NCBI RefSeq assembly: GCF_004153545.1
Contig: NZ_SDVA01000005.1
Coordinates: 1 to 64,000 of the forward strand
Source: Serinicoccus sediminis
Lineage (GTDB): Bacteria > Actinomycetota > Actinomycetes > Actinomycetales > Dermatophilaceae
Direction of reading: 5' to 3'
DNA length: 64,000 nt
Part shown: positions 1-7,347 of the stretch, piece by piece
How positions within the stretch are numbered: the stretch's first letter is position 1
Layout of the letters: each line of letters begins with the position of its first letter
Position numbers and translations under genes: made by a program
Notes under the pieces: model-generated
The model's input: the letters and a program-made list of their open reading frames with translations, nothing else
Database searches by the model: none
What the model was told of the DNA's origin: nothing

Positions 1-47
1 CCCGCCGGACGGCCAGGCGGAATCAGACACGGCGTACGAGCATCCAT
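1..47 (-). CDS. 5' fragment of an unidentified gene running off the window edge
   Basis: On the minus strand an ATG at 47-45 is preceded, 6-7 nt away, by a strong Shine-Dalgarno (GGAGGAG at about 54-60), and a good -10 hexamer (TATACT at 68-63) lies just upstream. The frame stays open to the window edge and gives about 15 residues starting MDARTPCLIPPG. That is too little to recognise a family. The combination of SD, start codon and -10 is what supports a real gene start; the product is unknown. Confidence 0.35.
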   Translation of the reverse strand, partial: MDARTPCLIPPGRPA

Positions 48-68
48 CAGGGCTCCTCCTCGAGTATA

Positions 69-491
69 TCGACGAGAGCAACAATGCTCCGCCAGTGACC
101 GAGAAGATCACCCACATATCAAGCATGTGCGTGGTGTCACGACCGCGATGCATCGTGTTGGGGCGACTGGTCTCGCTGAGAGAGAGGCATCGGAGGCCGG
201 AAGTTGGCCAAGTGAACTCGGATGCGGCACCTGGGAAGCCTCTGGCGCACCTGAGTGGCCCACGGTCCGCTCGAGTCCCGATGCGAGACCGGCGTGCTGA
301 GGTACGCACGGGACGGCCAGGTGCGCGGGGCCCGGTCAGTAGCAGTCACCGACGCGGGCCGCGGACGCGTCGTGGATCGTGAGACGAACTGGCGCCGCCC
401 CGGTCGTGGATCGGGACGTCGGCACAAGACGAAGCCACTGACCAGCACGTCCTCCGGTCAGGGGCTCGCCGTAGGGGCATTCTCTACGGGC
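69..491. other. gene-free stretch
   Basis: No reading frame here has convincing protein-like composition. The open frames seen are Arg/Pro/Ser-rich translations typical of random high-GC DNA. I see no RNA gene, insertion sequence or clear inverted repeat. It lies between a gene start at the window edge and a broken gene, which suggests locally decayed DNA. Confidence 0.5.
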
Positions 492-690
492 TTAGGCGCT
501 GTCCTTCCCGGTCAGCTGACCCAAGAACTCGCGGCACTGCTGCGCGCGCCGGGAATCCTCCTCCATGACGCGCTCGAAGAACGAGGCGATCTCCTCCTGG
601 CCCGCGTTGCGGGCGTCCCGGACGTACTGCCCCTAGTCGTGGCCTGCCTTAAGGGCGTGGTACTGCACGGACACGAGGGCGAAGGCACCT
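492..690 (-). pseudogene. remnant of a small helical protein gene, broken by a nonsense codon
   Basis: Reading the minus strand from about 690 to the TAA at 494-492 gives a coherent helical tail: VSVQYHALKAGHD, then a TAG stop, then GQYVRDARNAGQEEI, SFFERVMEEDSRRAQQ and REFLGQLTGKDSA. One TAC-to-TAG change at about 635 explains the in-frame stop. Upstream of FALVSV the frame soon meets another stop and no start codon is found, so the 5' part is also lost. The tail resembles short actinobacterial stress-type hypothetical proteins of about 100 residues, but I cannot name the family. The stop-interrupted but otherwise protein-like sequence is why I call it a pseudogene. Confidence 0.55.
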
Positions 691-853
691 CAAGGGCGCA
701 GTTCGCCCGAAGTGGCCCGTCTATCGGGCTGGACCCTCACCACGTCACGAGGGCGCTCCAGGGCCTGCCATCGCTCGTGCCCCCCCTGCCCGAACCCTGT
801 CGCGGAGGCTGTTCAGGACGCCTCACGCGGGGCCCGGGTGATAGGGAAGAGGT

Positions 854-1465
854 ATGGCGGATCCACCCACAGCCCTGGCCCTCAGCTGCTCCCTCAAGCC
901 CACCCCGGCGAGCTCCAGCACCGACCTGCTCGCCCAGCAGGTGCTCGACGCACTGTCCGGGCACGGTGTCGCGGGCCGCCTCGTCCGGGTCGTCGACCAC
1001 GACGTCCACCCGGGTGTGGAGGCCGACATGGGGGAGGGGGACGAGTGGCCCGCGCTGCGCCAGCAGATCGTCGACGCCGACATCCTGGTCTTCGCGACCC
1101 CCACCTGGGTCGGCAACATGTCGAGTGTGGCGCAGCGCGTCCTGGAGCGCCTCGACGCCGAGCTGTCGTTCACCAACGACCGCGGGCAGCCGCTGATGTT
1201 CGGCAAGGTCGCGGTCGTCGCCGTCGTCGGCAACGAGGACGGTGCGCACTCCATCACGGCAGCGCTGTTCCAGGGCCTGAACGACATCGGCTTCACCATC
1301 CCGGCCCAGGGCGGGACCTACTGGAACGGCGAGGCAATGCACGGCGTCGACTACCAGGACCTCGACGAGACTCCGGAGGCGGTCGCCTCGACCACCAGCA
1401 CGGTCGCGGCCAACGCGGCCCACCTGGCACGGACGCTGAGCACCGCGCCCTACCCCCAGGCCTGA
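854..1465 (+). CDS. NAD(P)H-dependent FMN reductase / flavodoxin-like protein
   Basis: 203 residues with the flavodoxin-like fold of NADPH-dependent FMN reductases. There is an early Ser-rich phosphate-binding loop (KPTPASSST, about residues 13-21). A middle strand DILVFATPTWVGNMSS (about residues 75-90) has the T-P-x-W motif that binds FMN, and a later strand reads VAVVAVVGNEDGAH. Such proteins transfer hydride to FMN or quinones in the cytoplasm. The ATG at 854 follows a purine-rich SD (GGAAGAGG). The gene stands alone, convergent with the minus-strand gene at 1507. The substrate is unknown. Confidence 0.8.
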   Translation: MADPPTALALSCSLKPTPASSSTDLLAQQVLDALSGHGVAGRLVRVVDHDVHPGVEADMGEGDEWPALRQQIVDADILVFATPTWVGNMSSVAQRVLERLDAELSFTNDRGQPLMFGKVAVVAVVGNEDGAHSITAALFQGLNDIGFTIPAQGGTYWNGEAMHGVDYQDLDETPEAVASTTSTVAANAAHLARTLSTAPYPQA

Positions 1466-1506
1466 GCGCGGGGGAGGAGACGTGCCAGCTGCGCTGTCGC
1501 CTGACG

Positions 1507-2265
1507 TCAGGCCGTCGCCGACTGGGGCCCCGGCGCCTCGTCGATGAGCTGGTCGCCGCGGCCGTGCATGTAGCGGGCCGTGGTGGCGTCGGGGTGCTGG
1601 CGGTAGACACTCGGCAGAAGCGCCCGCACCGGGCTGCCCCCGAGGGCGACCACCGCCTCGGCGGGCGTGGCCTGCGCCGACCCGTCGGCGAGCAGCTGCT
1701 TCCAGGCGTCTCGTACCTGCCCCCAGTGCCGCGTCGGCACCGCGAACGAGGCGGGGCACGCGTCGAGACCGGAGTTCTCCTCGCTGTCCGGGCACGTGAC
1801 CGTCCAGTCGGACAGCTCAGTCGAGACGGGGTAGCCCAGGGGACCCGGTGGGAGGAGGTCGAGCACCTCGGCCTCTATCACGGCCGGCGACCCGTCGGCG
1901 ACCTCGCTCGCGAGCTCGGCGTAGGCCTGGAGCAGACCGGGAGCAGGGATGCTGCGGACGTCCAGGAAGACCAGCACGTCGACGTCGGCGGTCGCGGCCT
2001 CGTCGAGCACCATGATCATGGCTCGGTGGTGCCACCCGCACGGGGTGGTGGGCATCTGCAGCCGGGGGACCGTGGTCTCCCAGCGGTCGGACCGGATGGG
2101 GAGGCGGTTGCGGGTGAGCTCCCGGTCGCTGACCGAGAGCACCACGTGCAGGTCGGGCGGCCAGGAGCTGGCGGACAACCCGTCGACCTGGCCCAGCAGG
2201 GCCTCGTGCTCGTGGTGGACCACCGTGGCGACGGCGGTGCGCGGACGTGCGGAACGTAGGGTCAT
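1507..2265 (-). CDS. glycosyltransferase-family-2-like protein
   Basis: 252 residues. The N-terminus starts a GT-A-like fold (TAVATVVHHEHEALLGQVD), followed by a strand ending in an acidic motif, DVDVLVFLDVRSIPAPGLL (about residues 92-110), in the place of the DxD-type nucleotide-sugar/metal site. A later part keeps a conserved Trp and aromatic patch (RHWGQVRDAWKQLL). The family transfers sugar from a nucleotide-sugar donor. The gene follows the seven-gene minus-strand operon after a gap of 77 bp, so it could be cotranscribed, but it is not translationally coupled like the others. The acceptor is unknown and the family call is moderate. Confidence 0.6.
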   Translation of the reverse strand: MTLRSARPRTAVATVVHHEHEALLGQVDGLSASSWPPDLHVVLSVSDRELTRNRLPIRSDRWETTVPRLQMPTTPCGWHHRAMIMVLDEAATADVDVLVFLDVRSIPAPGLLQAYAELASEVADGSPAVIEAEVLDLLPPGPLGYPVSTELSDWTVTCPDSEENSGLDACPASFAVPTRHWGQVRDAWKQLLADGSAQATPAEAVVALGGSPVRALLPSVYRQHPDATTARYMHGRGDQLIDEAPGPQSATA

Positions 2266-2342
2266 AATGCCTCACACAGTGCGACGGGACAGCCCGCTGT
2301 GTTAGAGGCTGGCGCCACCGTACTACGTCCTGTCGCTGATGA

Positions 2343-3284
2343 CTACGGCGTAAGCCTCGCGTGTTGACGGCGACGTCGAGCCCGTCCCGCCTCGCGCGCC
2401 CGCGGGGCGGCGCGCAGCGCCAGGATGACGGCACCGGGGACCGTGGAGAGCAGCGCGAGGATGCCGTAGCCGATGGACACGGTGACCCCGGTGCCCATGT
2501 CGAGCCCACGCACCATGAAGATCCACCCGGCGGCAGCCTCACGGGTGCCCCACCCGCCCACGGTGGCCGGCACCGACATCGCCGCCACGGCGACCGCCCC
2601 CAGGCTGGGACCGAGCGACACCTCGACCTGCGGGGCCACGACCGCCACGGCCAGGACGAACATCGCCACGAAGGCGGCCCACCCCGCGACCGACAGCAGG
2701 ACCACCGCGAGGAGGTCGACGACCGACAGCCTCCGCAACCAGCGCCAGGCCACGGCGCCGGTGACCAGTGCGCCCGCGAGGCACGCGACCGCGACGAGCG
2801 GGAGGAACGGCAGCAGCGCCGTCGCCGCCGCGACGAGCACCACCGTCGTGCCGGAGAGCCGCTCCGCAGCCACCGCGGCGAAACCGCTGGCGAGGGCGCG
2901 GCGGCCGTCCTCGACCTGCGCGTCGCTGCTGTCGTCGGCGGCGCGCAGCGCGTCGCCCGCGAGCCCGCCGGGCAGCACGCCGTTGAGGAAGGCCGCCTGC
3001 CAGCACCGGGCGAGCGCCGGACCCACCGGCACGTGGATCTGCTGGTGCCGGGCGATGAGCCGCCACCGCAACGCCTGGGCGAGCACCCCGAACCCGCCCA
3101 GGGCGACCCCGCCGACGACCGCCCACCACGGCAGTGACCGGGCCGCCGTGGTGAAGGGGCTGAGTCCCCACTGCGCGACGACGAGACCGAGCAGGAGCAG
3201 GGTCAGCGCCACCTGCAGCGTGCCCACCATGGCCAGGCGCAGGCTGCGCGCATCCAGCCCGGCGGCGGCCCGTCGGCCGGTCAC
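2343..3284 (-). CDS. lysylphosphatidylglycerol synthase-type transmembrane protein (UPF0104)
   Basis: 313 residues, mostly membrane, with about seven to eight predicted hydrophobic segments. It carries family landmarks: RWRLIARHQ after the second segment, then the conserved loop WQAAFLNGVLPGGLAGDALR (N-x-hydrophobic-PGG-GGD-type signature), and a late VPATVGGWGTREAAAG motif. Proteins with this domain alone lack the aminoacyltransferase part of MprF and are thought to act as flippases or lipid/glycolipid handlers. The start is the GTG at 3284, which overlaps the TGA of the methyltransferase gene as GTGA, so translation is coupled. It is the last gene of the tightly packed operon. Confidence 0.82.
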   Translation of the reverse strand: MTGRRAAAGLDARSLRLAMVGTLQVALTLLLLGLVVAQWGLSPFTTAARSLPWWAVVGGVALGGFGVLAQALRWRLIARHQQIHVPVGPALARCWQAAFLNGVLPGGLAGDALRAADDSSDAQVEDGRRALASGFAAVAAERLSGTTVVLVAAATALLPFLPLVAVACLAGALVTGAVAWRWLRRLSVVDLLAVVLLSVAGWAAFVAMFVLAVAVVAPQVEVSLGPSLGAVAVAAMSVPATVGGWGTREAAAGWIFMVRGLDMGTGVTVSIGYGILALLSTVPGAVILALRAAPRAREAGRARRRRQHARLTP

Positions 3285-4159
3285 GGCCCCGTCTGCGCGG
3301 GCTCGGCAGCGGCCGTCGCGGTCGCCGTCGCCGTCGTCGTCGTCGTCGTCGGCAGGCTGAGCAGGTCCAGGTGCCCCACCCGCACGGTGAGCACGCCTGC
3401 CGTCAGCTGCCGCTCGCGCTCGGCACGCCACTCGTGGGCCAGCGGCTCCAGGTCCGGGTCGTGCTCGACCGCGACCGCCGCCCGGTCGTCGAGGTAGCGG
3501 CGCAGCAGCTCCCCGTCCTCGGCACCCAGCACCCAGTCGGTGGCCCTGACCTCGACCTGGGCACCGCGCCGCCGCAGCGCGTCGGCCATCACCGTGGCCG
3601 CGTCCGGACCAGGCCGGTCCTCGCGCCGCTGGTGCGCGTCGAACGCGTCCGCGAGCGGGGCGTCGGAGGGGTGGGCGGGGTAGAGGTCGACCTCCCCGGT
3701 GACGGTGAGGCTCAGCAGGGCGGTCACACCCTCGGCGTCGGCCGGCGCGACGACGTCGGCCAGGGCCTCCAGCTCGCCCGTCGACAGCAGGTCGAGGAGG
3801 GCCGCGCAGGCCACCAGGACGTGCCGACCACGGGGCACCAGGGTGTGCAGGTCGTCGACGGTCGCGACGGCGCGCTCGGTCGTGACGTCGGCGGTCGCCT
3901 CCACCGTGCTGTCGACGGCCAGAAGCTCCTCGTCGTGGTCGACGAGGAGCCACCGCTGCCGCCCTGGCAGCCGCGGGGCGAGCCACTCCTGGTTGGAGCC
4001 GGTTCCCGCCCCCACGTCGACCACCACCAGCTCGTCCGCGTCCCCCGGCTGCAGGCGGTGGGTGAGCAGGTCGAGCAGCTCGACGGCGCTCTCACGGGCG
4101 CGGTGGTCGGCCTGTCGGCGCAGGGCCAGCCAGTCGGCCGGGACGGGACGGGCTACCAC
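3281..4159 (-). CDS. SAM-dependent methyltransferase (class I)
   Basis: About 292 residues with a Rossmann methyltransferase core. Motif I reads VVVDVGAGTGSNQEWLAPRL (about residues 45-65), followed by the acidic LLVDHDEELL that binds the SAM ribose, and a later CAALLDLLS segment. The C-terminus ends in a low-complexity Thr/Ala run. I prefer the GTG at 4159, whose codon pair GTGGTA contains the stop of the upstream glycosyltransferase, over the ATG-type start at 4198, which would overlap that gene by 46 bp. Position in the operon suggests it methylates the product assembled by its neighbours; the acceptor is not known. Confidence 0.78.
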   Translation of the reverse strand: MVARPVPADWLALRRQADHRARESAVELLDLLTHRLQPGDADELVVVDVGAGTGSNQEWLAPRLPGRQRWLLVDHDEELLAVDSTVEATADVTTERAVATVDDLHTLVPRGRHVLVACAALLDLLSTGELEALADVVAPADAEGVTALLSLTVTGEVDLYPAHPSDAPLADAFDAHQRREDRPGPDAATVMADALRRRGAQVEVRATDWVLGAEDGELLRRYLDDRAAVAVEHDPDLEPLAHEWRAERERQLTAGVLTVRVGHLDLLSLPTTTTTTATATATAAAEPAQTGP

Positions 4160-5223
4160 CCCACGGCCTGCCGGAAGTCCGTCGCCGTCGTCGCCCACCC
4201 ACGGAGTCTATCCCGGTGCTCCGCCGCCGCCGCCCGCCAGCCGGACCGCAGGCCCCCGTCGTCGAGCCACCGCGCGAGGGCAGCGGCCCAGGCCGTCGGC
4301 GACCCGGCCTCCACGACGTCTCCCGGAGGCGGCACGCCGTCCCGCTCCCCGGACCCGCGCAACGCCTCGACGGCACCTGTCCCGGCGGGCACGAGCGCGG
4401 GTATGCCGTGCGCCAGCGCCTCGGTCACGACCATGCCGTAGGTCTCGGCGGTGGAGGGGAGCACGAGGAGGTCGGTCGCGCGCCATACCGGGGCGAGCTC
4501 GTCGTCGGAGCGCGGACCGAGCAGGCTGGCCCGACCGTCGAGGCCCTCGGCCCGGGCGCGAACCGCGTCGACGTACTCCTGGTCCGGCCCCGCCGGACCG
4601 ACCAGGGACGCGGTCCAGCTGCGGTCGCGCACGGAGGTCAGCGCCTCCACCAGGGCCAGCGGACCCTTGCGCGGCGTGATGGCGCCCAGGAAGAGCAGGT
4701 GCGGAGGGGTGCTGCCGGTCGCGGGTGGTGCGGGGTCGGTCCCCGGCGGGACGGGGCGCACCTCGCCGAGGCCGTACCGCCGAGCCAGGTCGTCCCGCGC
4801 CCACCGGCTCGTCGCGACCACCGTGTCGGCCTCCTGCAGGGCCTCCTGCTCGGCCGCGGCCAGCAGGTCCCGCTCGGGTGCGTCCAGCCCACCCTCGGCC
4901 GGCAGCGGCAGGTGGACGAGCACGCCGACCCTCGTGCCGCGGTGGCGGGCCCGGGCGAGCTCGGCGGGTGCGGCCGACCCGATGATCCCGTCGACCACGA
5001 CGTCGGTATGCCGTGCGAGCACCTGCTCCAGCGCGCGCCGGTCGTCGTCGGTCGGCCGCGGCCAGGAGCCGGGAACCTGCTCGACCGTGAGGGCCACCCC
5101 GCCTGCGGTGAGCTCCTCCGCGAGGCGCGCGTTGTAGCGGTTGCCACCACTGGGTCCGGTGAGGTCACCAGGCAGGAGGAGGGCCCGCGAGGAGCGGCCC
5201 TCAGCCCCGGAGGTCGAGGTCAT
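4153..5223 (-). CDS. GT4-family glycosyltransferase
   Basis: 356 residues with two Rossmann-like halves (GT-B). The N-terminal half has the GGNRYNARLAEEL acceptor-side loop (about residues 26-38). The C-terminal half has LFLGAITPRKGPLALVEAL (donor domain entry), then LLVLPSTAETYGMVVTEALAHGIPALV, the E-x7-E-type motif of retaining GT4 enzymes that bind the nucleotide-sugar. It likely transfers a sugar to a lipid or small-molecule acceptor. The ATG at 5223 overlaps the end of the PTPS-like gene by 23 bp. It is the fifth gene of the operon. Confidence 0.85.
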   Translation of the reverse strand: MTSTSGAEGRSSRALLLPGDLTGPSGGNRYNARLAEELTAGGVALTVEQVPGSWPRPTDDDRRALEQVLARHTDVVVDGIIGSAAPAELARARHRGTRVGVLVHLPLPAEGGLDAPERDLLAAAEQEALQEADTVVATSRWARDDLARRYGLGEVRPVPPGTDPAPPATGSTPPHLLFLGAITPRKGPLALVEALTSVRDRSWTASLVGPAGPDQEYVDAVRARAEGLDGRASLLGPRSDDELAPVWRATDLLVLPSTAETYGMVVTEALAHGIPALVPAGTGAVEALRGSGERDGVPPPGDVVEAGSPTAWAAALARWLDDGGLRSGWRAAAAEHRDRLRGWATTATDFRQAVGW

Positions 5224-5581
5224 ACGTCACCCAGGCCTGCGGGTGCTCGCGCACCACGATGCCGATGCCCTCGATGGCGGGGTCGGCCCGGTCGGCGAGG
5301 GCGTGGGCGACGTGCGCGGCGACCGCCTCGGTGGTGCTCAGCCTCCCGGCGAAGTCCGGGTGCTCGTCGAGGTTGGCGTAGCGCAACGGGTCGAGCACCT
5401 CGGAGAGGTGGCGCCCCGCCTCGCCGATGTCGACCACGACGCCGTGGGCGTCGAGGTCGCGACGGCGCCACGTGGCCTCCACCACCAGGGTGGCGCCGTG
5501 CAGGCCTTGGGCCGGCCCGAAGAAGGGGTCCGGCAGGCTGTGGGCCACCATGACGTGGTCGGTGACGGTGAGTCCGAACAT
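5201..5581 (-). CDS. 6-pyruvoyl-tetrahydropterin synthase / QueD-like protein, divergent active site
   Basis: 126 residues, the normal length of the PTPS/QueD (T-fold) family. The first zinc-ligand region reads VMVAHSLPD, and the second region, normally C-x3-HGH, here reads GPAQGLHGATL. One histidine is kept, the second is Ala, and the catalytic Cys position is not Cys. The later TTEAVAAHVAHAL and VVREHPQAWVTYD segments match the family C-terminus, including the Glu that binds the pterin. In the canonical family the protein acts on 7,8-dihydroneopterin triphosphate. The altered residues make a standard QueD or PTPS reaction doubtful, so this looks like a subfamily with a different reaction. 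It lies 15 bp after the dehydrogenase gene. Confidence 0.8.
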   Translation of the reverse strand: MFGLTVTDHVMVAHSLPDPFFGPAQGLHGATLVVEATWRRRDLDAHGVVVDIGEAGRHLSEVLDPLRYANLDEHPDFAGRLSTTEAVAAHVAHALADRADPAIEGIGIVVREHPQAWVTYDLDLRG

Positions 5582-5596
5582 CGTGCTCCTCGCTGG

Positions 5597-6631
5597 TCAG
5601 GGATGGTCGGGTCGACACGCACCTGCGCCGGTGTCGTCGACCTGGGTGTCGGCATAGGTCAGGACGAGGCACCCGCCCTGGGGGGCGGGGGAGTCCAGCT
5701 CCTCCAGGGCCGCCGCGATGTCCTGGAACGGCCGTTCGCCGGCGACGAGGACGTCGAAGGCGGGGTCGGACAGCAGGTCGAGCGCGGTACGCAGCCGGTC
5801 GGCCGGGTCGCGCCGGTGCCGACGGGCCGCGCCGACCCGGGACACCTGGCTGGCGACCAGCCGCAGCCGCCGGGAGTGGAAGTCCTCACCGAGCGGGACC
5901 TGGGGCGCAGGGTCGCCGTACCACGACAGCTCGACCACCTCGGCGTCGTCCCCGGCGAGCGTGAGCGCCAGGGCGAGGCCCGGCTCGCTCGCCGACGCGT
6001 GGTAGACGAGGTCGCAGTCGGGGGCGGCCTCGGTGGGCGACACCGCGTCGAGGCCGGCGTCGGCGAGCTGGGCCCGGCGCGCGGGGTCGGTCTCGACGAC
6101 CTGCAGACGTCCCAGCGGGAAGCGGCGGAGCAGCAGGGCGAGCGCCCCGCCGATGAGCCCCGCGCCCACCGCAGCCACGCGGTCCCCGGCGCACGGCGGC
6201 GCGTCCCACAACGCGTTCAGCGCCGTCTCGGTGGGGCCGGCCAGGACCGCCCGTCGCGACGGCACGCCGTCGGGCACCCGGGTGAGGGCGTCCACGGGCA
6301 CGACATACCGGTCCTGGTGCGGGTGCAGGCAGAAGACCCGCGCACCGAGCCAGTCCTGCGGGCCCTGCTCGACCACCCCGACGGAGAGGTAGCCGTACTT
6401 GACCGGGAAGGGGAAGCTGCCGTCCTGGAAGGGTGCGCGCATCCGGTCGACCTGCGAGTCCGGCACCCCGCCGCGGCGCACCAGCAGCTCGGTGCCCCGG
6501 CTGACGCCGCTGGTCGCCGTGCGCACCAGCGCCTCGCCCGGCCCCGGCTCCGGCAGGGTCTCCTCGCGCAGCTCGCCCTCCCCGGGCGCGGTCGCCCAGT
6601 AGGCGAGCGCGGTCTCCGAGCGGGGGCTCAC
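5597..6631 (-). CDS. medium-chain (zinc-type) alcohol dehydrogenase-like oxidoreductase
   Basis: 344 residues of MDR type. The N-terminal GroES-like domain contains TSGVSRGTELLV and KYGYLSVGVVE. The Rossmann domain has VAAVGAGLIGGALALLL (GxGxxGG, about residues 150-166) followed by VVETDPARR, where the acidic residue suggests NAD rather than NADP. The usual catalytic and structural zinc cysteines are not obvious, so the enzyme may be zinc-free, like some bacteriochlorophyllide- or threonine-dehydrogenase-like members. The start is the GTG at 6631, overlapping the phosphatidyltransferase stop as GTGA. The substrate is presumably an operon intermediate. Confidence 0.78.
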   Translation of the reverse strand: MSPRSETALAYWATAPGEGELREETLPEPGPGEALVRTATSGVSRGTELLVRRGGVPDSQVDRMRAPFQDGSFPFPVKYGYLSVGVVEQGPQDWLGARVFCLHPHQDRYVVPVDALTRVPDGVPSRRAVLAGPTETALNALWDAPPCAGDRVAAVGAGLIGGALALLLRRFPLGRLQVVETDPARRAQLADAGLDAVSPTEAAPDCDLVYHASASEPGLALALTLAGDDAEVVELSWYGDPAPQVPLGEDFHSRRLRLVASQVSRVGAARRHRRDPADRLRTALDLLSDPAFDVLVAGERPFQDIAAALEELDSPAPQGGCLVLTYADTQVDDTGAGACRPDHP

Positions 6632-7347
6632 GGCCGGCTCTCCAGGTCGACGACGTCGCGGGCGAAGGAGGCGACCAGGGCCGCGAGCGCCAGCGCGGCG
6701 GCGGCACCGGCCAGCGGCAGCGGCACCAGCGGCACCACCACGAGCAGCAGGGCGACACCCTGGAGGGCGGCCACCACCCGACGCGGCTGGCTGAAGGTCA
6801 GCTCCGCACGCAGGGCCGGGCGCACCCAGGAGGCCGCCACGAAGAGGTAGCGCAGCGCGCCGATCGCCACCACCCACCACCCGACCTGGGTGGCCGCCAG
6901 GACGGACAGCACGAGGAGCAGGGCGGCGTCGGACTCCATGTCCAGACGGGCCCCCGCCGCGCTCGCCGTCCCCGTCGACCGGGCGACCCAGCCGTCCACC
7001 GCGTCCAGCAGCAGCGCGGCGCCGACGACGAGCGCCAGGGGCCAGGTGCGGCCGGGGAGCTCGCCGGCGAGGACGAGCACGGTCGCGGTCGTGATGAGGC
7101 CGGTCAGGACCACCCTGCCCAGGGTGACGACGTCGGGCGGGGTCACGGCGACGGGCCGTCGCCGGGCCAGCGTGGCCCCGGCCACGACCGGCACCGCCAG
7201 GCCGGCGCCCAGCGCCACGGCGCCGAGCCACGGCGGGGGAGCGACGCGGCCGAGCAGGCCCAGGCACAGCGCGAGGGGGAGGAGGACCACGGCGGACTCC
7301 ACCACCGCCCCCGCCCGGGGTCGACCCGCGCGCATCTGGGTCGCCAT
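6628..7347 (-). CDS. CDP-alcohol phosphatidyltransferase family membrane protein
   Basis: 239 residues with about six membrane segments and the complete family signature. DAVDGWVARSTG followed by GARLDMESD fits D-x2-D-G-x2-A-R-x8-9-G-x3-D-x3-D (about residues 115-140). The aspartates bind two metals and the CDP group. The family joins a CDP-activated lipid or head group to an alcohol at the membrane. The ATG at 7347 overlaps the cyclohydrolase stop (TGATG). Its presence among heterocycle enzymes suggests that a GTP-derived alcohol or a sugar alcohol is attached to a lipid, but that is inference. Confidence 0.85.
   Translation of the reverse strand: MATQMRAGRPRAGAVVESAVVLLPLALCLGLLGRVAPPPWLGAVALGAGLAVPVVAGATLARRRPVAVTPPDVVTLGRVVLTGLITTATVLVLAGELPGRTWPLALVVGAALLLDAVDGWVARSTGTASAAGARLDMESDAALLLVLSVLAATQVGWWVVAIGALRYLFVAASWVRPALRAELTFSQPRRVVAALQGVALLLVVVPLVPLPLAGAAAALALAALVASFARDVVDLESRP

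Noticed and set aside
2343-3986. 547-residue version of the LPG-synthase-type protein
   Set aside because: The extra N-terminus is the methyltransferase gene read in the wrong frame; the GTGA overlap gives a natural start at 3284.
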